Shown here piece by piece: positions 50,360-58,821 of a DNA stretch of 60,826 bases (within the stretch, counting starts at the first letter, position 1; each line of letters begins with the position of its first letter). The stretch spans positions 1 to 60,826 of the IMG/VR virus record IMGVR_UViG_3300043331_000818, one strand, 5' to 3'. The position numbers and the translations under genes were made by a program. The notes under the pieces are model-generated. The model saw only the letters and a program-made list of their open reading frames with translations, was not told the origin of the DNA and did no database searches. This DNA comes from a virus.

Positions 50360-50387
50360 GGTCCTACCTTCTCAGCCGAAGGACTCG

Positions 50388-51098
50388 TCAGGGGATGACA
50401 ACCTCCACGTAGTCGCACACAGGCTCTGGCGGTGGCACCGTGGTCAACTGCATGTGCAGGTGGTCCTTCGGGTCGATCGCTTCGAGCAGCGGGGACTCCA
50501 CCGGAGGAACGGCACCGTCCATCACCACGTCGTACGGGCCGACACCCCAGTTCGAGCCGTCCTTCGACCGAGCACCCGACAGGGTGAAGTTGATCGCGTC
50601 GTTGCCGATGGTGAAGTCGCTGATCACGCCACCCTTCACGAACGGAACCAGGAAGTAGCCGTAGTTCACACCGGCACCTGGCTCACACACGGCGGTGGGC
50701 ACCTGAGACCAGACCTCCAACGCGAATCCCGAGTCGCAGGCGTCGATCCCGGCGTTCATCCGGAAGCCGACCGCGTTCGGTTCGGGGGTCGTGGCGTCGA
50801 ACACCGGTGTCTGGCCGGTCATGATCTCGTACAGCGCCGGGTTCACCGAGCAGAACTCCACGGTGATCTCATACCCGGTGAACTTCGGGCACGGCTCGTC
50901 GAGGATGCAGATGTCACCAGCAGCGTTGGTGACACTGATCGTGGTGCCTTCGTCGGTTTGCGCGGTGAGACCCACGGTGACGAACCCGTCGGAGACCACC
51001 GATGCCGAGGGGCCCTCGACCACCGAGCCGCACCCGTCCAGCCGGGTCACCCGCATGGAGCGGCCCCGGACCAAAGAGAAACACTTGTTACCGGGCAT
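50388..51098 (-). CDS. Major tail protein
   Basis: A 236-residue protein. RGRSMRVTRLDGCGSVVEGPSASVVSDGFVTVGLTAQTDEG, ISVTNAAGDICILDEPCPKFTGYEITVEFCSVNPALYEIMTG and AVGFRMNAGIDACDSGFALEVWSQV are segments I associate with the actinophage major tail protein. It is placed before the adaptor, which is not the most common order. It would form the tail tube. Confidence 0.7.
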   Translation of the reverse strand: MPGNKCFSLVRGRSMRVTRLDGCGSVVEGPSASVVSDGFVTVGLTAQTDEGTTISVTNAAGDICILDEPCPKFTGYEITVEFCSVNPALYEIMTGQTPVFDATTPEPNAVGFRMNAGIDACDSGFALEVWSQVPTAVCEPGAGVNYGYFLVPFVKGGVISDFTIGNDAINFTLSGARSKDGSNWGVGPYDVVMDGAVPPVESPLLEAIDPKDHLHMQLTTVPPPEPVCDYVEVVIP

Positions 51099-51107
51099 GT
51101 CTCACTC

Positions 51108-51338
51108 CTACTTCTTCTTCGCGGCCTTCTTGGCAGGGGCCTTCTTGGTGGGCGGCTTCTGCTCTTCCTCTGGCTCGTCCTTCTCGTCCACCTTCTTGGC
51201 GACCTCTTCGGGCACTAGGAACCCGGAGTCGGAGGTACGCACCACCGACTGTCCGAGCCCGAGTTCCTCCGCAGCAGCCAGCAGCAGCGTGGCGGTTTCT
51301 CCCGGGTTATCCCCGAAGGGGACCTGTACGTCGCTCAT
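51108..51338 (-). CDS. Small virion-region protein with Lys-rich tail
   Basis: A 76-residue protein (MSDVQVPFGDNPGETATLLL). A helical first half ends LVPEEVAKKVDEKDEPEEEQ and a histone H1-like KKAPAKKAAKKK tail. It may bind DNA in the head or at the portal. Four bases overlap nothing, but spacing to both neighbours is short. Function unknown. Confidence 0.6.
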   Translation of the reverse strand: MSDVQVPFGDNPGETATLLLAAAEELGLGQSVVRTSDSGFLVPEEVAKKVDEKDEPEEEQKPPTKKAPAKKAAKKK

Positions 51339-51348
51339 CGCTTCTCCC

Positions 51349-52095
51349 TCACCCGGGACCCGGGATCGAGTCGATCTTGTAGACCACACAGTCGGCAACC
51401 GCGACGTACACCCGTTCGGCGAGCACGGTGGCAACGTTGTTGGCGGTGTCGGGTACGTCCACCACCTGCTTGGCGCCCCGATAGAGGGTGACCTCACCGG
51501 TGCCGTACATCTTCAATGAGCCGTACCCGGTGCCCACCACGACCTTGGTCCCGAGGTGGGTGAAGAACTTTCCACCCTCCTGGTAGATCAGGTCATCGGC
51601 GAGCAGGAGGGTGGCGACCAGCGGTCCCATGTGGATGACACCCAATCCGGCGTAGCCGTTGCCGAGGGCCTCTTCCATCTTGCCCAGGGCTTCCGCAGCA
51701 GTGGTGGCGGTGAGCGCGGTGCCACCCGCCAGCACCGCCGCCTCGAACTGCTTCTCCACGAATCGGGACTCTCGTAGATCGAACACCCGAGACACGTTCG
51801 CCCGGACGTTCGCCGTCTCGATCACCGGCTTGCAGGCCCCACCGAGGTAGGCGACGAACGTGCTGCCGTCCACCAGAACCGGCGAGTCGAACGTCTTCGC
51901 CGGGTGCAGTTGGCCTGCGTCACACGGGTCGGCCGTCACCCTGTTGTCGAGGCAGTTCCAGGACACGAACATGTCGGCCGGATTGAGCCACGCGATCCCG
52001 TCCCGCACCTCGGCCACGTCCAGTAGACCGCCGGACCGTACCGCAGGGGTGGGGGCATCGCCGATAGGGACTCGTCCGATCTGAGCGACCGTCAT
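51349..52095 (-). CDS. Virion protein following the capsid
   Basis: A 248-residue protein (MTVAQIGRVPIGDAPTPAVR). ADPCDAGQLHPAKTFDSPVLVDGSTFVAYLGGACKPV, then RVFDLRESRFVEKQFEAAVLAGGTALTATTAAEALGKMEEAL, and TKVVVGTGYGSLKMYGTGEVTLYRG. It looks like a small capsid-fold or decoration protein. The gene order and the spacing to the major capsid gene support a head role, but I cannot name a family. Confidence 0.55.
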   Translation of the reverse strand: MTVAQIGRVPIGDAPTPAVRSGGLLDVAEVRDGIAWLNPADMFVSWNCLDNRVTADPCDAGQLHPAKTFDSPVLVDGSTFVAYLGGACKPVIETANVRANVSRVFDLRESRFVEKQFEAAVLAGGTALTATTAAEALGKMEEALGNGYAGLGVIHMGPLVATLLLADDLIYQEGGKFFTHLGTKVVVGTGYGSLKMYGTGEVTLYRGAKQVVDVPDTANNVATVLAERVYVAVADCVVYKIDSIPGPG

Positions 52096-52155
52096 GCGCC
52101 TCCTCCTTTCGATTGTGGGGGGCGAAGGCGCTCCGCCCCCCGCTCACGAATGGAC

Positions 52156-53790
52156 TTACGGGGCGGTGACGCAGGTCAGGTCGGCGGCACCGGTACGACC
52201 GGCGGTGCAGACCGGGATCTCCAAGGCGACACCCGAACGGCACATTTCGGCGACCAGGACACCCTGCTCGAAGAACAGGCCGGTGTAGACGTTGGTCGCC
52301 AGCGACGCGGCGTCGTAGACGGCGTTCAGGTTGATCACGTCCGCCGTGCCCTTGATGTACGAACCGGCCGGGTAGACCAGCGCCGGGATGACATCGGGCC
52401 ATGCGGTTGCGTCGGCGGGCAGTTCCTCCCAGTCGTAGACGTACTGCACGCTGACCCCGGCGGTCGAGAAGATCGCCGACACCGCAGCGTCGGATGCCTC
52501 CCCGCAGCAGCCGTTGCGGCGGAACATGTCGGCGACCAGCACGTCCTTCGCCCAGTGCGGCAGCACCACTTCGAGAGACTGACCCATCGGCAGCCGGTAC
52601 TTCTGCCGCATGTTCGCCGCCGCCAGCAGCAGCCCTTCGAGGGTGTCACCGGAGGCGGAGCCGAGACCCGTCACCGTGACGGCCGCACCAGCCGAGGTGG
52701 CGAGCGCCGCCAGCACCTTCGCGTTCATCGCGTGCTGGTGGGCCACCATCGCTTCGGTGAGGAAGGCGTTGACCAGTTCGGGGTAGGCGGCGTTGGTGAG
52801 GATCGGCACCTTGATGCAGATACCGCACACGTCGAGGCGGACCTCGGTGAAGGACGGGCAGGGCACCTCGTAGCAGGGCTTCGTGGTCCCGGCGATCGCC
52901 TGCGCCTCGGTCTGGCAGAACCCGGCGGCGTACAGGGCGGAGAAGTCCGGACCCTGCGTGTACTTGATGCCACCCCGGGCCACGTTCACCTCGGGCAGCG
53001 ACAGGATGCCGTCGGTGGAGCCACCGGCACACAGGTCGTAGATCGTCTCCGACGGTGCACACCAGCCACCGGCCGCGACCAGCGAGCCGCCGGGTAGGCG
53101 GGACTCACGGGCAGCGAGGTTGAGCACCTCCATGTCGTCGGAGTGCCGGTCGATGGTCAGTTCGGCCGGGAAGTCCAGCCGGAACGACGCGACCCCGTAG
53201 TGCTGCAGGTTCTCCGAAGAACCGTCACCGGTGGGGGTGCCGAATCCGCGCATCCGGTTCACCAGCGCGGTGCCGACCTCGGTCATGTCCGGGATCTTCG
53301 AGCCGGTCGCGAACTCGGGTACGTCGGCGGCGGCGGTGATCACGACCGGAGCGAAGGTGGGGGCGGGCTTCACGGGCCGCTTCACCTTCTTGGAGAGCGC
53401 GACCACGTTGGAGCGGGCGGCGGCGGGGACTGGCTCGTCGACGACCTCGACAACCTCCCCTTCGACGACCTCACCCTTGGGCTCTTCGGCCTCCGCCTCT
53501 TCCTCTTCTTCCTCTTCGGCCTCTTCCTCCGTCTCAGTCTCGGTGGCCTCGGGAGCGAACCGGGTACGGAGAGCGGCGGCACGGTCGGCGAGTGCGGCAG
53601 CAGCCTGCTCGCGGTTGCCCTGCTCGGCGATCAGTGCGTCCAGGTGGTCGGCGAGTGCTTCCGCCTCGTCGACCTGGGCGGCGGTGGGTGTTTCGAGTTC
53701 GGCCAGCGCAACGAACGCGGCCCGCACCTCAGCGGCGTACTCGGCCAGAGCAGCATCGTCGAGGCTGGTGAAGTTCAGGTTGAGGTCCAC
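52156..53790 (-). CDS. Major capsid protein with N-terminal scaffold-like region
   Basis: A 544-residue protein from a GTG after AGGAGCC (MDLNLNFTSLDDAALAEYAA). Residues 1-85 are a helical coiled coil, then a long Glu-rich linker (EATETETEEEAEEEEEEEAE) and PVKPAPTFAPVVITAA, together like the delta/scaffold domain of HK97 capsids. The remainder is the shell (LDFPAELTIDRHSDDMEVLNLA, then NAFLTEAMVAHQHAMNAKVL and VVLPHWAKDVLVADMFRRNG). The scaffold is probably cut off by the upstream MuF-protease. Confidence 0.85.
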   Translation of the reverse strand: MDLNLNFTSLDDAALAEYAAEVRAAFVALAELETPTAAQVDEAEALADHLDALIAEQGNREQAAAALADRAAALRTRFAPEATETETEEEAEEEEEEEAEAEEPKGEVVEGEVVEVVDEPVPAAARSNVVALSKKVKRPVKPAPTFAPVVITAAADVPEFATGSKIPDMTEVGTALVNRMRGFGTPTGDGSSENLQHYGVASFRLDFPAELTIDRHSDDMEVLNLAARESRLPGGSLVAAGGWCAPSETIYDLCAGGSTDGILSLPEVNVARGGIKYTQGPDFSALYAAGFCQTEAQAIAGTTKPCYEVPCPSFTEVRLDVCGICIKVPILTNAAYPELVNAFLTEAMVAHQHAMNAKVLAALATSAGAAVTVTGLGSASGDTLEGLLLAAANMRQKYRLPMGQSLEVVLPHWAKDVLVADMFRRNGCCGEASDAAVSAIFSTAGVSVQYVYDWEELPADATAWPDVIPALVYPAGSYIKGTADVINLNAVYDAASLATNVYTGLFFEQGVLVAEMCRSGVALEIPVCTAGRTGAADLTCVTAP

Positions 53791-53886
53791 GAGTGGCTCC
53801 TTGGTTCGAGACTGGTCGTTGGGCGCTACGCGCACTCACCGTCACCGGGCACCAAGGCCACTGGACTAGATCTGCCAGGAGCGTAC

Positions 53887-53921
53887 CCCCCCGACGACGG
53901 TGGAGTCACCTGATCGGGGGG
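53887..53921 (-). terminator. Stem-loop in the capsid leader
   Basis: CCCCCCGA and TCGGGGGG (53887-53894 and 53914-53921) pair over 8 bp, directly beside the dyad. On the minus strand the dyad comes first and the stem second, about 100 bases before the capsid GTG. It may be attenuating or protective, not a terminator. Confidence 0.45.
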
Positions 53922-53934
53922 TCTAGTTACTAGA
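53922..53934. repeat. 13-bp dyad, T form
   Basis: Perfect copy in the 150-bp gap before the capsid gene, touching a stem-loop, just after the stop of the small Cys protein. Confidence 0.95.
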
Positions 53935-53939
53935 GTGGT

Positions 53940-54089
53940 CTAGCCCTTCGAGCGGACCGTGATGGTGCCGCCGCTGTTCCGGATCTGCGCGGCCCGCGCC
54001 TCCACCTCGGTCCGGTACACCTTCGTCTGACCGTTGAACTGGTACACCCACTCCTTGGCCTGACTCTTCCCGCCACAGTTGCAGGCCAC
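53940..54089 (-). CDS. Small Cys structural protein
   Basis: A 49-residue protein from a GTG (MACNCGGKSQAKEWVYQFNG, then TEVEARAAQIRNSGGTITVR). The N-terminal CNCGG followed by YxFNGQ-xVYRTEVEA-A and a GG-turn is a recurrent pattern between the protease and capsid genes of actinophages. GGAAGGGAAG is the ribosome site. It is too short to be caught by length filters. Role unknown. Confidence 0.65.
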   Translation of the reverse strand: MACNCGGKSQAKEWVYQFNGQTKVYRTEVEARAAQIRNSGGTITVRSKG

Positions 54090-54091
54090 GA

Positions 54092-56506
54092 CTACTTCCC
54101 TTCCACCCGGTCGCGGAGTAGCCGCATCCGGTGTCGCCGGTGCTTCCGGTCCGCGATCGCCTTCTCCACGCTCGCCGCCAGCACCTCCAACACGTCACCG
54201 TCGGGGTCGTGGATCGCCCCGGCCGCCACCAGGGAGGTCTGGCGGCCTCCCTCCACGCCGACCGACACGACCGGGAACCCGCCCACGTTGCAGGCGAGCG
54301 CTGCGACGAGTTCCATCTGTCCGGAGCGGACTTCGCGCCAGTCCCCGGAAATGTCGGAGGCGCGGAGGGCGACGATCTGTTCCTCGGTGGTGCCGGGTCG
54401 GATCCACCCCGCACACCAGATGCCATGGTCGTCCTCACCGATACACACGTCGGCCACCGCAGCGGAGGTCGCGTCATAGTGCTCCACCGCCACCTGGGGG
54501 CGGAGCCGATGCCCGGCGTGCCCGCCGCCGAGCGAGATAACGCCGGTACGGGCCACGCTTCCGTCGTCGAGCAAGACGCGCCCGGTGGCGAAATAGGCGT
54601 ATCCGGATGCGGAGGTTGGAGGCGCGACGCACACGCCGTCGAAGCCGATATGACATGTCTCCCACTCCGCTAAGTGGCCGAACACGCGGCCTTCCTCGGT
54701 GACGGTCAGGTGGGTGGGACCCGGCAACTGCGGGTCGGCGAACCATCCGGCGGGCGCCTTCGGACCACCGGCGGCGACCAGCGACACCGCTGGGGCCGGG
54801 TCACCTTCCCGGTCCATACTGTGGTGCTGACCGGGCCAGATCCCGAGCGCGTCGTGATGCCATTGGGCACAGATCTCGTTGAGGAACCGGGCATCCTCTG
54901 GGGAGTTCTTGGCGATCTTCTCGCCGACCAGCACCCGGCACCGGTTGAAGTCGCCGGGAGCACCCCAGCCGATCTTCGCGTAGCCCTCTTCGCCGGGTCG
55001 GGTCCAGTAGTCGTGGATCCGCTTGGTCTCTTTCGGGTGGGTCAACCAGCCCTTGCCGCGCTCGTCCCACCAACTCTTCGGGTCGACGAACTCTTCGGTG
55101 TCTTCCGCCCAGCCCTCGGGGATGTCCACGTCGGGGCAGCCGAGCCGCGCCTTCTGGGTCTTGATGTGCTTCTTGGTGGCGGCTGGGTCCTTGGCCCGGC
55201 CGATCGCCTGGATCGCGTTGCGGAGGTCTTCGCAGTCCTCGATCGGGTAGGAGTCGGTGCCGGGGACGGTGTGCGCCTTCTTGCGCTGCTTGGGCGTGTA
55301 GTCCTTGAACCGCTCCTCGGGTGCGGCCTCCTTCTTCTTCGCGCAGGCTTCCGGGTCGTAGGCCGGGGACTCTTCGTCGCACACGTCCTCGTCGTCCATC
55401 TCGCCTTCGCTCTCCCACGGGCCAAGCGCCACGAACGCCTCCGCGAACGCGGGGATGGAGACCACCGAGGCGGACGCGATCCGGGCCGAGGTGAAGGTGA
55501 CCTTGCCGTCCTCGGCGCCCTCGCCCAACTCGAACTCGGCGTCGTCGGCGTCCACCGATACCCCGAATCGCCCGAACTCGGCGATCAGCCCGACCACCTC
55601 GTCGGCTTCCGGAGTGGAGAGGAAGGTGCCGGAGGCGTTCATCATCCCGTCGACCCGTTCGATCGACTCGATCTTGCCGACCACCACCGAGCCGTCGTGG
55701 CCCTGGTCGGTGGTCTTCTGCCAGGTCAACGGGATCGGCAGGTCCCGGAACCGGAGCGCCCCGTCGGCGAACCGACGACCGTCACCGGACCACACTCCTT
55801 CGGGGGCAAGGACGCCGTGCCAGGGCAGTGGACCAGGGATGACCTGTTCCTCCGTCTCAGCCTCGACGGTGGCCGGATCACCGTTGAAGGTGATGGTCAT
55901 GCTCCCGCCCGAGGTGCTGTTGGTGGTGGTCATGGTCACTCCTTGCTTCGTGAACGTGGCGTCTTTGGCGAGTAGCGGCGCCAGGGTGCAACGGCAGTTG
56001 ATCCAGAGTTCGATCGGGGCGGACGGGTCGCCGGGGTAGAGCATCGGGACTCCGGCCACTTCGTACGGCTCGCCGGGGGGACGCTGCTGCCCTTCCACAT
56101 CCTGATGTGCCTCCCGGACATCCTTGTCGTGCATGGTCACCCACTCCATCACCAAGAACTCTTCGTCGGTGGCGGCGGCGGCCTGGGTGGCGGCATTCAG
56201 GATCGCGGTGGCCAGCCACACGCTGACCCGTTCGACGGTGTTGTGGTCCGGGTCGCTGGTCTTGTCCAGGGTGGGTTTCAGGGAATCGGTGAACTCGGCT
56301 GCGGTGGGCTGCACCGGTGGGCGTCCGCCTTCGTCGCGGAACACCCGCAGGTACTGCCGGGCCACCTCGGTAAGCAGGTCGTTGTACCAGCCCTCCACCG
56401 GGTGCGCGTCCATCGCGGTCTGCACGAACGGGAACAGGTCGGTCTCTAGGGAATCCTGGTCGCCGCGTCGTTTCGCGGCGAACTCTTCGATCGAGAGCAC
56501 GATCAT
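54092..56506 (-). CDS. MuF-like protein fused to capsid maturation protease
   Basis: An 804-residue protein that starts in an ATGA overlap with the portal (MIVLSIEEFAAKRRGDQDSL). Residues 1-175 form a MuF-type domain ending WVTMHDKDVREAHQDVEGQQ through ELWINCRCTLAPL. Residues about 200-360 hold a prohead-protease-like region (PLTWQKTTDQGHDGSVVVGKIESIERVDG). An acidic insert, WWDERGKGWLTHPKETKRIHDYWTRPGEEGYAKIGWG and a large C-terminal domain (HLTVTEEGRVFGHLAEWETC...) follow. It should cleave the capsid scaffold and stay near the portal. The catalytic residues are not assigned. Confidence 0.7.
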   Translation of the reverse strand: MIVLSIEEFAAKRRGDQDSLETDLFPFVQTAMDAHPVEGWYNDLLTEVARQYLRVFRDEGGRPPVQPTAAEFTDSLKPTLDKTSDPDHNTVERVSVWLATAILNAATQAAAATDEEFLVMEWVTMHDKDVREAHQDVEGQQRPPGEPYEVAGVPMLYPGDPSAPIELWINCRCTLAPLLAKDATFTKQGVTMTTTNSTSGGSMTITFNGDPATVEAETEEQVIPGPLPWHGVLAPEGVWSGDGRRFADGALRFRDLPIPLTWQKTTDQGHDGSVVVGKIESIERVDGMMNASGTFLSTPEADEVVGLIAEFGRFGVSVDADDAEFELGEGAEDGKVTFTSARIASASVVSIPAFAEAFVALGPWESEGEMDDEDVCDEESPAYDPEACAKKKEAAPEERFKDYTPKQRKKAHTVPGTDSYPIEDCEDLRNAIQAIGRAKDPAATKKHIKTQKARLGCPDVDIPEGWAEDTEEFVDPKSWWDERGKGWLTHPKETKRIHDYWTRPGEEGYAKIGWGAPGDFNRCRVLVGEKIAKNSPEDARFLNEICAQWHHDALGIWPGQHHSMDREGDPAPAVSLVAAGGPKAPAGWFADPQLPGPTHLTVTEEGRVFGHLAEWETCHIGFDGVCVAPPTSASGYAYFATGRVLLDDGSVARTGVISLGGGHAGHRLRPQVAVEHYDATSAAVADVCIGEDDHGIWCAGWIRPGTTEEQIVALRASDISGDWREVRSGQMELVAALACNVGGFPVVSVGVEGGRQTSLVAAGAIHDPDGDVLEVLAASVEKAIADRKHRRHRMRLLRDRVEGK

Positions 56507-58257
56507 GGGCCGACCTCCGCGAGTTGCAGCCACCGGATCATCCGGTCCCGGTCGTGCGGGGACTGTTCGGCGAGCAGGGAGCACACGTAGGAGTTGAGCA
56601 CCGGCACCACGTCATCGGGGTCGGTGATCCCGGCGAACACCTGCGGGGCACATGACCAGGCGTCGTCAAGCAGTTTCTCGGTGGCGCCGTTGGCCTTCAC
56701 GAACAGGTGGGTCTCGTAGGCGGGCACCCCGGGAGGTTTGCTTCCTGCCTGCCGGAGCCGGTTCCCGGCCCGCTCCAAGGCTCGGTAGCAGAGTGCGTCA
56801 GCGGCGGCGACCAGCGCCGACTCGCCCGGGGTACGAGGCCGAGTGGGGTGCTCTTCCAGGGACGGCGGCGGTTGTGCCTCCCTCGGTGTTCCGCCACCGC
56901 CGGGGAGGGAGATCCCCAGCATCCCGAGTGCGGCGCCGACCTGTTCGGGAGTGGAGGACCCGGAGGCGACCTTCACCAGTAACCAGCGGGTGAACTCCTG
57001 CGGGCTGGGGGCATCGTCCTCGTCGAAGCCGTTCTCCCGGCGGAGCGCCTCGTTGGTGATCAGGCCCCGGTCCCACAACTCGAACGCTTCCTTGGAGCGG
57101 TCCGGGCGGAGTCGGAGCGCGGAGGTGTCGTAGATCACCAGCAGGGTGGACTCTTCGCCGAGCGCGGGTCGCAGGTAGCCCATGGTGAGCGCGTTCACGA
57201 TCACGTCGAGCATCGGCTCCACATGCATCTTGATGGTGGCCTCTTCGACCTGCCAGGCACCCCAATGGCTGATCCCGTTGGAGGACCCGCCGCCCGTCCC
57301 CGTATTGCTGCTCATACCCAGCACCTGTTCGGGCGGCAGGTCCATCCCGAGGGCGAACCGACGGATCGCCTCGTTGCGGAGGTCCATCGAGTGGGCGTCG
57401 AGTTCGGACCAGAAGGTCATCAGCCGGGCCTTGTCGATCGCCTCGTCGGGCGCGGTGACCACGATCGGCACCACGCCTGCCGGTGATCCCGGGTCTTGGA
57501 TCGGGGTCATCATCGCGTCGGCCAGGGTCAGCATGAACAGGTCGGCGTCGCTGGTGGCCTGGATCTCTTTCCCGTCCTGGGCCGGTGGCTGCGGGAACGT
57601 CATTCCCTGCGGCATCATCAGGATTCCGGCTCCGGCCAGTCGGGAGGTGACCTGGGCGAACACATGCCGGGTGAGCCACTCAATCTCGGAGAGGATCGGT
57701 AGCAGCGCCTTGAATGGGGAGTCGGCTTCCATCCGGTGCCCGGGAGCGGGGAGCCATATCCGGATCACCACATCCTGATCGCTGAGGTTGACCGGTGGCC
57801 GACCGTCGCCGTAGTCGATCTGCCACCGGTCCCCGGAGACCTTCATTTCCAGACAGGAGACGATCTCCCATACGTCGGTGCCGTCTACGTTGCGGCCGAC
57901 CAGGTACGCCTCCCCGGCGATGGTGAGGTGCTGACCGAGCGCTTCCAGCATCTCCTTCTGCCCGTTCTTGCCGTTGAACAGGTCGGAGAGGGCGGCGTAG
58001 CCGGGACCGGAGGACTGCTCGTAGTAGGTGCCGTCCCGATATTCGGCAACCATGAGCATCGCCCGTGAGCAGGCATTCCCGAAGAACTTCGCCGCGAATC
58101 GTGCCTCACCGCAGATCGCGTAGTGGCGGTAGCACTCGTTCTGCCAGTCCTGGCTCGGCCGGTAGATACGAGCCATCTTTCCTGGGTACCGGGTCGCCGA
58201 AGCCACCAACGAGGTGGAAGGAATGACGACCGGGGGCTCACTCCGACGACGAGGCAT
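56503..58257 (-). CDS. Portal protein
   Basis: A 584-residue protein (MPRRRSEPPVVIPSTSLVAS). CYRHYAICGEARFAAKFFGNACSRAMLMVAEYRDG, SCLEMKVSGDRWQIDYGDGRP, ALLPILSEIEWLTRHVFAQVTSRLAGAGILMMPQG and ALGMDLPPEQVLGMSSNTG are standard portal blocks of actinophages. It forms the ring through which DNA enters. It starts in a TGATG overlap and is coupled to the MuF-protease. Confidence 0.85.
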   Translation of the reverse strand: MPRRRSEPPVVIPSTSLVASATRYPGKMARIYRPSQDWQNECYRHYAICGEARFAAKFFGNACSRAMLMVAEYRDGTYYEQSSGPGYAALSDLFNGKNGQKEMLEALGQHLTIAGEAYLVGRNVDGTDVWEIVSCLEMKVSGDRWQIDYGDGRPPVNLSDQDVVIRIWLPAPGHRMEADSPFKALLPILSEIEWLTRHVFAQVTSRLAGAGILMMPQGMTFPQPPAQDGKEIQATSDADLFMLTLADAMMTPIQDPGSPAGVVPIVVTAPDEAIDKARLMTFWSELDAHSMDLRNEAIRRFALGMDLPPEQVLGMSSNTGTGGGSSNGISHWGAWQVEEATIKMHVEPMLDVIVNALTMGYLRPALGEESTLLVIYDTSALRLRPDRSKEAFELWDRGLITNEALRRENGFDEDDAPSPQEFTRWLLVKVASGSSTPEQVGAALGMLGISLPGGGGTPREAQPPPSLEEHPTRPRTPGESALVAAADALCYRALERAGNRLRQAGSKPPGVPAYETHLFVKANGATEKLLDDAWSCAPQVFAGITDPDDVVPVLNSYVCSLLAEQSPHDRDRMIRWLQLAEVGP

Positions 58258-58472
58258 CACTGGCTCCTGACCGGGGAACTTGATGTGGAGTCTCCCACAA
58301 CGAGGGCGGAGTGGGGCTCCGGTCTGTGCCACCTATTCGCGGACGCGGCCCCGGACCGCCACTGATGGGGAGTATGTGCGACCCGGCCGCTGATCGTGAT
58401 GCACTCCTCACCGGGTGCCGCACCACAGGTCTGACAGGGGTATTCCAGCGCGATCTGCCGCCACTCGATCAT
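58257..58472 (-). CDS. Zinc-finger miniprotein, CxxC...C...H family
   Basis: A 71-residue protein (MIEWRQIALEYPCQTCGAAP). YPCQTCGAAPGEECITISGRVAHTPHQWR contains CxxCxxxPGxxC and a downstream His-x2-W-R, the same finger as at 10841-11038 and 35362-35556. It overlaps the portal start and the preceding stop. Role unknown; such genes are scattered through this genome. Confidence 0.65.
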   Translation of the reverse strand: MIEWRQIALEYPCQTCGAAPGEECITISGRVAHTPHQWRSGAASANRWHRPEPHSALVVGDSTSSSPVRSQ

Positions 58473-58795
58473 GGCTCTGCCGTTTCGTCGTAGGCCACGA
58501 TGATCGCGGCCAGGTAGGAGCCCGCCCAGATCCCGTTGATCAGCCACCAGGTCCAGTGCAGGTCAGACAGCCACATCCAGCCGACCATCCCGATCGCGAG
58601 GTACGGGCAGAGGCAGAACGGGCATTCCCAAAGACCCCGCCAGTCGGAGTCCTCTTTATACAGCGACAGGATCCGGGCCCGGATCTCCTTCATCGGCGGA
58701 AAGTCGTCGAAGATGATGAGTCGGGCGGTGCGGGCCACCGAGACAATCGCTACCGCAACAGCCAGCCACATGTTGCTGGTCAACGTGTCGTACAC
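58469..58795 (-). CDS. DUF1360-like membrane protein
   Basis: A 108-residue protein. AVAVAIVSVARTARLIIFDDFPPMKEIR, then GLWECPFCLCPYLAIGMVGWMWL and WWLINGIWAGSYLAAIIVAY give three hydrophobic segments with a CxxCxC near the second. The RTARLIxxDxxP plus CxxCxxxW pattern is that of DUF1360 membrane proteins. It lies between large terminase and portal genes, a common but unexplained placement. GTG start eleven bases after the dyad. Confidence 0.65.
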   Translation of the reverse strand: MYDTLTSNMWLAVAVAIVSVARTARLIIFDDFPPMKEIRARILSLYKEDSDWRGLWECPFCLCPYLAIGMVGWMWLSDLHWTWWLINGIWAGSYLAAIIVAYDETAEP

Positions 58796-58805
58796 GGGGT
58801 CCTTC

Positions 58806-58818
58806 TCTAGTAACTAGA
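58806..58818. repeat. 13-bp dyad, A form
   Basis: Perfect copy between the large terminase stop (58822) and the DUF1360-like start. Confidence 0.95.
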
Positions 58819-58821
58819 GTC

